From Planctomycetota bacterium (lineage in GTDB: Bacteria; Planctomycetota; Planctomycetia; Pirellulales; Pirellulaceae), in the NCBI GenBank assembly GCA_024274855.1, contig JAJSAJ010000148.1, positions 1 through 15,002 on the forward strand: DNA of 15,002 nucleotides. Reading direction: 5' to 3'. Positions within the stretch are counted from its first letter, which is position 1; every line of letters begins with the position of its first letter. Both the position numbers and the translations under genes were made by a program. Below the pieces are notes generated by a model. The model was not told where the DNA came from, searched no databases, and saw nothing but the letters and a program-made list of their open reading frames with translations. This document shows positions 7,534 through 13,762 of this stretch, one piece after another.

Positions 7534-9105
7534 TCAACACTTAATCTTGGCGCCGGGACGAGCGTAGAACCACCAGTTCACGGCAAGACAACTCACGTAG
7601 TAAACTGCGAATCCGTACAGTGCGTATTGAGGTGTGCCCGCCTTGATCTGTGTGGCGAAAATCTTGGGGATCAAATACGCACCATAAGCCGCAATGGCCG
7701 ATGTCCAGCCCAGCACGGGACCTGCTTGTTCCTTCGAGAAAATCATCGGGATCATGCGGAACGTCGATCCGTTGCCAATCCCCGTCGTGGCGAACAAAAC
7801 GACAAACGTGATCAGAAACGGCCAGAAGTACTGTTCCGGCGTCTCGGATGCGTTGGCCAACGACACGAACCAACCGGCCAGAACGGTCGCGAAAACCATG
7901 ACCCAGGTGTCCCATTGGGTCACGCGAGCACCGCCAAGTTTGTCGGCAAGCCAACCCCCAACAGGGCGAATCAATGCACCCACCGCCGCGCCGATCCAAA
8001 TATACCGAGACGTAATCAGGCCGTTTGTCGGCGTCACAAAGACGTCATCCATCAACTTGGGAAATGCATTGGCATATCCGATGAACGAACCGAACGTCAT
8101 TGTGTATAGCCAAGTCATGACCCAATTGTGCTTGTTGCTGAAGATCGCGAACTGGGCATTGAGGCTTTCCTGGATTGGCCGAGGCGTCATATAACGCATC
8201 ATCAGTAACGTCGCAATGACGGAGACCGCCAGGACGACGAAAATCCAAATGAGTGAGGGGATGGCGTCGGGTTTCAGGAAAACCAACAACACGATGCCGA
8301 TTCCCGAACCGGCAAAACCAAGCGTCTGAAGCCACAGATACTTGCCGATCGCGGCGGGAGCCGGTCCACACTTGTGCTGTGGTAAGTTGTTCATCCAGAA
8401 CCAGGCCCCAATGGCCAAAAGGGTCATGATGGGAACCCAGATCAGGGCCGCGTTCGGAATCCAAATCCCCTCGTGAGGCTCGCCACTAAATGGCCCGAAC
8501 AGTTTGATCGTGATCACCCACGGAATCAGAAACTGCATTACACTCACGCCGGCGTTGCCCAGCCCAGCGTTCAATCCCAACGCCAATCCCTGCATCCGCT
8601 TGGGAAAGAAAAACGAGATGTTCGACATGCTCGACGCGAAAGCACCGCCTCCCACGCCAGACAAGGCCGCCAGAACCACGAAGAGCCAAAACGGAGTGTT
8701 CGGGTTGCGCAGCAGAATCCCCGTCAACAGTGCCGGGACGATCAACAAGACCGTCGTCATGAACTTGACGTTTCGCCCACCGCAGATGGCAATCATAAAC
8801 GAGTTCGGGATGCGCAAGGTCGCTCCCGCAAGGCCCGCTACGGCCGGAAGTGTGAACAACAGTGCGCGGTATCCCGCCTCGTCGTACGGCTGACCGCCGT
8901 TCCAGGCAGTAAATGCAAACAGGCTTTCGTCCGCGAAATGCAGTCGTTGAATGATCTTGGCCAGCATGCCCCAATACAACCACACGTAAAATCCGCACAG
9001 CAGATTCGGGATCGAAATCCAGAGATTCCGATAAGCGATCGACTTGCCAGTCGAATCCCAGAATTGCGGGTCGTCGACGTCCCATCGTTCCGGAGTGCGT
9101 GCCAT
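7534..9105 (-). CDS. narK: NarK/NarU-type nitrate/nitrite transporter (MFS) with two apparent extra helices
   Basis: The 523-residue protein is a major facilitator transporter of the group that includes Escherichia coli NarK, which exchanges nitrate for nitrite. Matching features are the N-terminus (RWDVDDPQFW, then YRNLWISIPNLL at 25-36), the first nitrate signature (FASSMSNISFFFPKRMQG, 156-173), the second (GIGNGSTFRMIPMIF, 442-456), and the two substrate-binding arginines, R98 (TM2) and R380 (GALIRPVGGW). I start it at the ATG at 9105: AGGA lies 8 bases upstream and E. coli NarK begins at the same place. E. coli NarK is 463 residues. The excess lies mainly at residues 250-326, where two more hydrophobic segments (258-278, 284-304) appear between the usual helices 6 and 7, and around residues 55-80. 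It is preceded by 182 non-coding bases and coupled to actA downstream. Confidence 0.92.
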   Translation of the reverse strand: MARTPERWDVDDPQFWDSTGKSIAYRNLWISIPNLLCGFYVWLYWGMLAKIIQRLHFADESLFAFTAWNGGQPYDEAGYRALLFTLPAVAGLAGATLRIPNSFMIAICGGRNVKFMTTVLLIVPALLTGILLRNPNTPFWLFVVLAALSGVGGGAFASSMSNISFFFPKRMQGLALGLNAGLGNAGVSVMQFLIPWVITIKLFGPFSGEPHEGIWIPNAALIWVPIMTLLAIGAWFWMNNLPQHKCGPAPAAIGKYLWLQTLGFAGSGIGIVLLVFLKPDAIPSLIWIFVVLAVSVIATLLMMRYMTPRPIQESLNAQFAIFSNKHNWVMTWLYTMTFGSFIGYANAFPKLMDDVFVTPTNGLITSRYIWIGAAVGALIRPVGGWLADKLGGARVTQWDTWVMVFATVLAGWFVSLANASETPEQYFWPFLITFVVLFATTGIGNGSTFRMIPMIFSKEQAGPVLGWTSAIAAYGAYLIPKIFATQIKAGTPQYALYGFAVYYVSCLAVNWWFYARPGAKIKC

Positions 9106-9173
9106 GGTGTTGATCCTTGTCGACAAAACGGGTCGACCGTGTCTATTTGTTGGGAGAGTTATGCTCTGTATTA

Positions 9174-9193
9174 TTAACGTCAAAGATCGTTAA
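9174..9193. promoter_or_regulatory. Inverted repeat TTAACG-N8-CGTTAA, candidate operator
   Basis: The two 6-base arms match perfectly with an 8-base spacer, about 70-90 bases before the start of the second narK gene, in an AT-rich patch. The size and symmetry suit a dimeric regulator. It does not match the FNR/DNR consensus, and I cannot name the regulator. Confidence 0.3.
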
Positions 9194-9231
9194 GTGTTTG
9201 ACAAAGTTCCAGCGACCAACGGGAGCGGGCC

Positions 9232-9245
9232 ATCGGGGCCCCGAT
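9232..9245. repeat. 14-base perfect palindrome ATCGGGGCCCCGAT
   Basis: The sequence reads the same on both strands over 14 bases. It lies about 43 bases after the stop of the first transporter gene. No T-run follows on the minus strand, so it does not look like a classical intrinsic terminator. It might be a processing or pause hairpin, or chance in GC-rich DNA. Confidence 0.4.
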
Positions 9246-9287
9246 CGGCAGCTCGGAGTCGGTTGCCGCCCTGCCGCTTCGCGTGAC

Positions 9288-10829
9288 TCACGCCTCGTTC
9301 GGCAGCGTGTCGATCTTTTGGGCCGTTTCCGGCGACTCTTTCTTCTCCATCTTGCGTATGGCCAGATGCATCCAGATCATGCAGATGGCGATCAGGACGA
9401 AGAAAAACATCCAGCATGTCGTCCACAATCCAGTCCATCGAAGCAAGTAACCAAAGATGACCGGGCAGACAAAGCCGCCAAGGCCACCCAATACGCCGAC
9501 AATTCCGCCAACGACGCCGACGTCATTCGGGAAGTAGTCGGGAATGTGCTTGTAAACGCCCGCCTTGCCGATTCCCATGGCCGCACCCATGATCAAACTC
9601 AAAATCGTGAATATCCAGACATTGGCTTGAAAGAAGACGTGCGTCACACCTCGCGCAAGCAGGTCTTTACGTTTCACTTTGTCACCTACCGCCACCGCCG
9701 CCTCTTGCCACGATTGCATTCGTGGAAGAATCAAGAACCCCGAGTTGCGCTCCTTTTGCGACACGAGTTCGTTCTGCTTCGTCTTAAGCTGATACTCCAG
9801 CTTGCGGTCTTTCGTCGCCACAACGATCATCGAGTCGGAAACCGAGACGACTTCACCACTCAGCTTGGCCATGACTCCGCTGCCTGGTGAGTGGATATCC
9901 ATTTGCGGAACGATCAACAACCCGGCGCACATCAGACAGGTCCCGAAAACCCAATACATTACGGTCCGGGCGCCCCATTTGTCCGACATCCAACCACCGG
10001 CTGCTCGAATCAGACCTGAGGGAAGACTGTTGCAAGCGGCCAGCAGACCGGCCGAGGCCACGGTCATCGTGTAGACATTGACGTAATAGGGGACCAGCCA
10101 TTGCGCCAGCGCGACAAATCCACCAAAGACAAAGAAGTAATAGAGGCCAAAACGCCACACCCGCATAACCTTCAAGGGCTGGAGACGTTGCATCAGCGTC
10201 TTGTGCGCGCTGCCCGCGGGTATGCGGGTCTTCGTCGTCAGTAAGAACAAAAGGCCGGTTGCAAACAGGGCCGCTGCATAAATCTTTGGCAAAGTTCGCC
10301 AACCTTCAATGTTCGCCCCGCCGTCGGTCAAGATCTTAAGAATGCGAGGTGCGAAAATGGTTGTCAGTGCTGCCCCCGCATTGCCGGCTCCGAAAATACC
10401 TAAAGCGGTCCCCTGAAGACGTCTTGGAAACCAGACCGACGTATAGGCGATCCCAACGGCAAAACTGGTCCCGCAGAAACCAAACCCGAGCCCGGCCAGA
10501 AAAAAGCCCCAGTAACTGTCACAGTAACTGACCATGTACATGGCCGCCGCGGAAAAGAGAAGCAGCAGACCATAAACGATCCGACCACCCCACTTGTCCG
10601 TTGCAATGCCCAGCGGCAATCGGAAAATCGCACCAGTCAAGACCGGGATCCCGATCAACCAGCCCATCTCGGCCGGTCCCCATGGATAAACATTGTTCTC
10701 GACCAGAAAAGTAATCAACACCCCGTTCATCATCCAGGCTGCAAAGCAAACCGTGAATGCGAACGTATTCATGGCCAGGATCCACCAGGCCTGCCGCCGT
10801 TGTTCCGGACTCGCGGAATCTTCTAACAC
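9288..10829 (-). CDS. narK: NarK1-like nitrate/nitrite transporter (MFS) with a periplasmic insert domain
   Basis: The 513-residue protein is a major facilitator nitrate/nitrite transporter distinct from the next one. Two nitrate-signature regions are seen: residues 115-157 (GFGFCGTSFAVGIAYTSVWF, then GIFGAGNAGAALT) and 419-455 (GIGKAGVYKHIPDYFPNDVG, then GGIVGVLGGLGGF). The arginines R70 (GAIFRLPLG) and R275 (GLIRAAGGWMSDKWG) match the substrate-binding pair of NarK. I read twelve helices, with an insert of about 85 residues (309-395) between helices 9 and 10, which should face the periplasm. The start is a GTG at 10829 with GAGG 9 bases upstream. By position and type it is likely the proton-coupled nitrate uptake form, paired with the exchanger that follows, as in Paracoccus where the two are fused; that split of roles is inference. 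It lies 70 bases after narI and ends with TGA. Confidence 0.9.
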   Translation of the reverse strand: MLEDSASPEQRRQAWWILAMNTFAFTVCFAAWMMNGVLITFLVENNVYPWGPAEMGWLIGIPVLTGAIFRLPLGIATDKWGGRIVYGLLLLFSAAAMYMVSYCDSYWGFFLAGLGFGFCGTSFAVGIAYTSVWFPRRLQGTALGIFGAGNAGAALTTIFAPRILKILTDGGANIEGWRTLPKIYAAALFATGLLFLLTTKTRIPAGSAHKTLMQRLQPLKVMRVWRFGLYYFFVFGGFVALAQWLVPYYVNVYTMTVASAGLLAACNSLPSGLIRAAGGWMSDKWGARTVMYWVFGTCLMCAGLLIVPQMDIHSPGSGVMAKLSGEVVSVSDSMIVVATKDRKLEYQLKTKQNELVSQKERNSGFLILPRMQSWQEAAVAVGDKVKRKDLLARGVTHVFFQANVWIFTILSLIMGAAMGIGKAGVYKHIPDYFPNDVGVVGGIVGVLGGLGGFVCPVIFGYLLRWTGLWTTCWMFFFVLIAICMIWMHLAIRKMEKKESPETAQKIDTLPNEA

Positions 10830-10871
10830 GGAACGTTACCTCACGAAAACGGATTTGTGCGATCAAACAAG

Positions 10872-10901
10872 AGGCCAGGATGCGAACCCGCCTGCCGGCC
10901 T
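10872..10901 (-). other. Possible stem-loop directly after narI
   Basis: On the minus strand the arms AGGCC-GG and CC-T-GGCCT pair with one bulged base around a loop of about 15 bases, starting at the narI stop codon. A weakly T-rich stretch (TCTTGTTTG) follows. It may act as a partial terminator or mRNA-stabilising hairpin that sets the ratio of nar to transporter transcript; it is too weak to call a terminator. Confidence 0.25.
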
Positions 10902-11607
10902 ATTTGTCAGAGTACCACCGCACCACCTGCGGACGACGCCATAGATACGGGTTCGGCACCACCAGGATGTGGACCAGTCGAGTAAAGGGAAACAGGCCGA
11001 TCACTAGGAACGCATTAGCGAAATGCCATTTCACCAGCCAGGGTAATCCCGTGACGCTTGCAATGTCGGGTCGCAATTCGGTCAAGGACCAAAGATACGG
11101 TGCGATCGATGCCGCGAACCACGAGGATCCCCAGGGAACAAATATTGCAATGCTGATTCCCGTGCCCGCCTGAATTAGCAAAAGAACCAGCAAGATCCAG
11201 TCGGAAACGGTCGTGACGACACGGACTTTGGAAACGGTCAGACGCCGCACCACGATACTGATCAATCCGACCAGGGTCGCAATGCCCGCTGCCAACGCGA
11301 ACACTTCCAGCACGTACAACCGGCCAGGCTGGCGGTTCCAGGCCGTGATCACACTCGGAGTCAAGAACGCCACAAAGTGCCCAAGCAACACAATGATGAT
11401 TCCGTAATGCATCGGTACGACGGACCAGAAGTGTTGGCGATTCTCCAAAAACTGCGATGATAGACTCGAATACGTGAACTTCGCCGTGCGATAGCGCTGG
11501 ATGGTAACCAACACCATCGTGAACACAGCCACGTAAGGCAGCACCAGCATCAGGGGCACGTCCAGGTATTTGAATAGATCGTTAAGATAACTGGATAGTA
11601 TGTCCAT
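10900..11607 (-). CDS. narI: Respiratory nitrate reductase gamma subunit NarI (diheme cytochrome b)
   Basis: NarI is the membrane subunit that oxidises quinol and passes electrons through two b hemes to NarH. The protein is about 235 residues, close to the E. coli length, with five membrane helices. Numbering from the ATG at 11610, four histidines stand at 68 (PMHYG), 78 (LLGHFV), 196 (KWHFAN) and 214 (LVHIL). Their spacings of 10 and 18 residues equal those of the E. coli heme ligands H56/H66 and H187/H205. Two adjacent ATGs are possible (11610 and 11607). I prefer 11607 because AGGAG lies 7 bases upstream, against 4 for the other. The gene overlaps narJ by about 26 bases in another frame, so it is translationally coupled. 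The stop is TAG. Confidence 0.95.
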   Translation of the reverse strand: MDILSSYLNDLFKYLDVPLMLVLPYVAVFTMVLVTIQRYRTAKFTYSSLSSQFLENRQHFWSVVPMHYGIIIVLLGHFVAFLTPSVITAWNRQPGRLYVLEVFALAAGIATLVGLISIVVRRLTVSKVRVVTTVSDWILLVLLLIQAGTGISIAIFVPWGSSWFAASIAPYLWSLTELRPDIASVTGLPWLVKWHFANAFLVIGLFPFTRLVHILVVPNPYLWRRPQVVRWYSDK

Positions 11608-12139
11608 CATTGATCTCCTCGAAGCCGCGCTGGCAAGAGTGCTGAATCACCTCGACAATGCACTGAATCAGGTCAAGATAGGGCGAACCATCACGCTGCA
11701 GGCCGTCCGTCAGTTTCGCAAGGGCCGGTAACACACACGCTTCGGCAAACTTCACCGCTTCCGGCGGACTCATTTTTCCGAGCAAGGTGAGTACATGGGT
11801 CAAGTGATCCGGCAACTCCGACGACTCCGGCACCGTGTGGCGACGTAGTTCCTGCCGCAGGCGTACCAGCAGCGCCCCGCGATGGTAATCCTCGCCAAAC
11901 AGATGCCAGCCGATTTCCAGAGCATGTGCCGGATTGTGATCGAATGTTCGCGTGAATAACTCCTGAGCATCGGAGACCGTCATTGGATCGACTGCGGTCA
12001 AGAACCGATCCAACCGGTCGGTTGCGGCCGGCGTGGCACACTGATCGACCGATTGCCGACATTGCCGCAGTCGTTGCGGCCAATCGGAACTCGGGTAATC
12101 CAGACACGCGGCTAGTGCTGAATAGAGTGATTCTTGCAT
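11582..12139 (-). CDS. narJ: Nitrate reductase assembly chaperone NarJ (TorD/NarJ family)
   Basis: NarJ binds apo-NarG in the cytoplasm and holds it until the molybdenum cofactor and Fe-S clusters are in place. The 185-residue protein is mostly helical and shows the family core LFTRTFDHNPAHALEIGWHL (residues 61-80) followed by FGEDYHRGALLVRLRQEL (81-98) and ELPDHLTHVLTLLGKM (108-123). I start at the ATG at 12139, with GGAAG 9 bases upstream; a longer frame to 12196 would add 19 residues unlike the family. It is shorter than E. coli NarJ (236 residues), mainly at the C-terminus, but the core is intact. Its place between narH and narI is the standard order. It starts 117 bases after narH and its end overlaps narI. 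Confidence 0.93.
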   Translation of the reverse strand: MQESLYSALAACLDYPSSDWPQRLRQCRQSVDQCATPAATDRLDRFLTAVDPMTVSDAQELFTRTFDHNPAHALEIGWHLFGEDYHRGALLVRLRQELRRHTVPESSELPDHLTHVLTLLGKMSPPEAVKFAEACVLPALAKLTDGLQRDGSPYLDLIQCIVEVIQHSCQRGFEEINDGHTIQLS

Positions 12140-12256
12140 GAGCGACTTCTTCCGGCGTTTTGTTTGTCTTGAGTCAAATGCCAAGGCGGTGTGCAAAGTG
12201 TTCCGTTCCCAATTGGCAGTCCTTGGCCATTGCGTTTGACCACCAAGTGTCCATAT
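12140..12256 (-). other. narH-narJ intergenic region with inverted repeat
   Basis: This 117-base gap is unusual in an otherwise compact nar cluster. It holds a perfect inverted repeat of GCCAAGG (12180-12186) and CCTTGGC (12221-12227), separated by 34 bases, with an internal palindrome CCAATTGG (12209-12216). An mRNA hairpin that tunes narJ expression is possible. No open frame of note fills it on the minus strand. Confidence 0.3.
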
Positions 12257-13744
12257 TTATAGGCCTCTCTTGGGGGCTGCCAGGAACCCGAATCCAGCCG
12301 ATTTCTTACGGTCCATCGGATCCTCTGTCGATTCGACCGCTTCCTCACGATGAGCCGGCGGGATAACAAACCGCTCGTCGACCGTGTTGAGTGCCGATAG
12401 CCGATAGATCGCATCAGCTTCTTCCGGCGAACAATCCGCTTCACTCAGCATGCGTCGAGCGGTTTCCATGTCGACATCGCCGACTGTTACCGCGCGCCGA
12501 TACCATCGTGTCGCCTTGAGTTTTTTCAATGCATAGCGGACCTTCGATTCGTTGCCCGTACCTAGCAGGTTAGCCAGAAACTGGATCGGCACGCGGGACT
12601 GGTCGATGTCATGGAACAGCTGATCACTTTCGTGCTGGATTGTGCTGTCGTTCTTACTTGACAAGACAGGTGACATCGGCGGCACGTAAAACAGCATTGG
12701 TAACGTGCGGTATTCCAAGTGAGGTGGAAGGGCGAGTTTCCATACTTTGACGAATTGGTAAACGGGCGACTGTTGTGCGGCCTTGATCGTCGAGTCTGGG
12801 ATTCCAGCTTTTTTCGCCTCCGCGATCACCTCGGGATCGTTAGGATCCAGGATCATATCACGGTGGGCGTCGATCAGGCCGTCGTCGTCCGTCTTGGCGA
12901 CCTCCTCGATCCGATCGGCATCGTAAAGGAGCACGCCAAGGAACCGAATTCGTCCAACGCACGAATGGAAACAAGCGGGTGCCTGTCCCGTTTCGACGCG
13001 AGGGAAGCAGAGTATGCATTTTTCCGATTTCCCTGTGTTCCAATTGAAGTAGGTTTTCTTGTATGGGCAAGCTGAAACACAAGATCGCCATGCACGACAG
13101 CGTTTCTGATCCAACAGAACAATCCCGTCTTCTCCACGTTTGTACAACGCGCCGGATGGACAAGAAGCGACGCAAGCGGGATTCAGGCAATGGTTGCAGA
13201 TGCGAGGGAAGTAGAAGAAGACCAAGCGTTGAACGGCAAACAGCTGCCGCCGCTGGTCCTCGGTAAGTCCGGCCAGATTTGGGTCGTTCTCCGCGTAGAT
13301 AGGCGATCCGCTCAGGTCGTCGTCCCAGTTCGGTCCGGATTCGATATCGATTTGTTCACCGGTTATCATCGAGATCGGCAGTGCGGCCGGCTGATCCGAA
13401 CCCTCGGGCGCATTGAACAGGTTCTGGTAGTCGTATTCCCAAGGTTCGTAGTAGTCATCCAACGTCGGCATGCTGGGGTTGTGGAAAATATTGGCCACGA
13501 CCTGAGCCTTGCTGGTCGATCGCAGTTGCAGTTTCCCATTGGCATCCCAGCCGCCGTGATACTTGTCCTGATCTTCCCACAAACTGGGGTATCCTGTACC
13601 AGGCTTCGTTTCGACATTATTCCACCACATGTACTCCGTACCGCGGCGATCGGTCCAGATATTCTTGCAGGCAATGCTGCAAGTATGACAGCCGATGCAC
13701 TTGTCCAGGTGAAACACCATCGATGTTTGCGCGCGAACCTCCAC
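12257..13744 (-). CDS. narH: Respiratory nitrate reductase beta subunit NarH (four Fe-S clusters)
   Basis: NarH carries electrons from NarI to NarG on the cytoplasmic side. I choose the GTG at 13744 (495 residues): AGGAG lies 7 bases upstream, and the start then aligns with E. coli NarH so that the first cysteine group falls at C16-19-22-26, the same numbers as in E. coli. A TTG at 13750 is only two bases from the Shine-Dalgarno. The other groups are C183-186-191-195, C216-W219-C222-C226 and C243-246-258-262. The Trp at 219, in place of a cysteine, marks the [3Fe-4S] cluster, so the expected set is three [4Fe-4S] and one [3Fe-4S]. The sequence LALPPHLEYRTLPMLFYVPP (337-356) is also typical. 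It follows narG by 18 bases and ends with TAA. Confidence 0.96.
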   Translation of the reverse strand: MEVRAQTSMVFHLDKCIGCHTCSIACKNIWTDRRGTEYMWWNNVETKPGTGYPSLWEDQDKYHGGWDANGKLQLRSTSKAQVVANIFHNPSMPTLDDYYEPWEYDYQNLFNAPEGSDQPAALPISMITGEQIDIESGPNWDDDLSGSPIYAENDPNLAGLTEDQRRQLFAVQRLVFFYFPRICNHCLNPACVASCPSGALYKRGEDGIVLLDQKRCRAWRSCVSACPYKKTYFNWNTGKSEKCILCFPRVETGQAPACFHSCVGRIRFLGVLLYDADRIEEVAKTDDDGLIDAHRDMILDPNDPEVIAEAKKAGIPDSTIKAAQQSPVYQFVKVWKLALPPHLEYRTLPMLFYVPPMSPVLSSKNDSTIQHESDQLFHDIDQSRVPIQFLANLLGTGNESKVRYALKKLKATRWYRRAVTVGDVDMETARRMLSEADCSPEEADAIYRLSALNTVDERFVIPPAHREEAVESTEDPMDRKKSAGFGFLAAPKRGL

Positions 13745-13762
13745 AATCAAGCTCCTGTTAAT

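Larger units (their letters stand above)
9106..9287 (-). promoter_or_regulatory. Longest intergenic gap (182 bases), with dyad symmetries; possible internal promoter/operator
   Basis: This is the largest gap in the window, between the two transporter genes. It has an AT-rich patch at about 9140-9195, unlike its GC-rich surroundings. It contains a perfect dyad TTAACG-N8-CGTTAA (9174-9193), a perfect 10-base palindrome TTGTCGACAA (9117-9126) just ahead of the narK start, two GTCGAC boxes 7 bases apart (9119-9124 and 9132-9137) that could form a short 5' hairpin, and a 14-base GC-rich palindrome (9232-9245). A -35-like TTGACG is seen on the minus strand at 9178-9183, but no good -10 follows at normal spacing. 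No FNR-type TTGAT-N4-ATCAA site was found. Promoter function is inference. Confidence 0.35.

Noticed and set aside
9232..9245. GC-rich palindrome as an intrinsic terminator after the first narK
   Set aside because: No run of T follows on the minus strand and the palindrome has no loop, so it does not meet the usual pattern.
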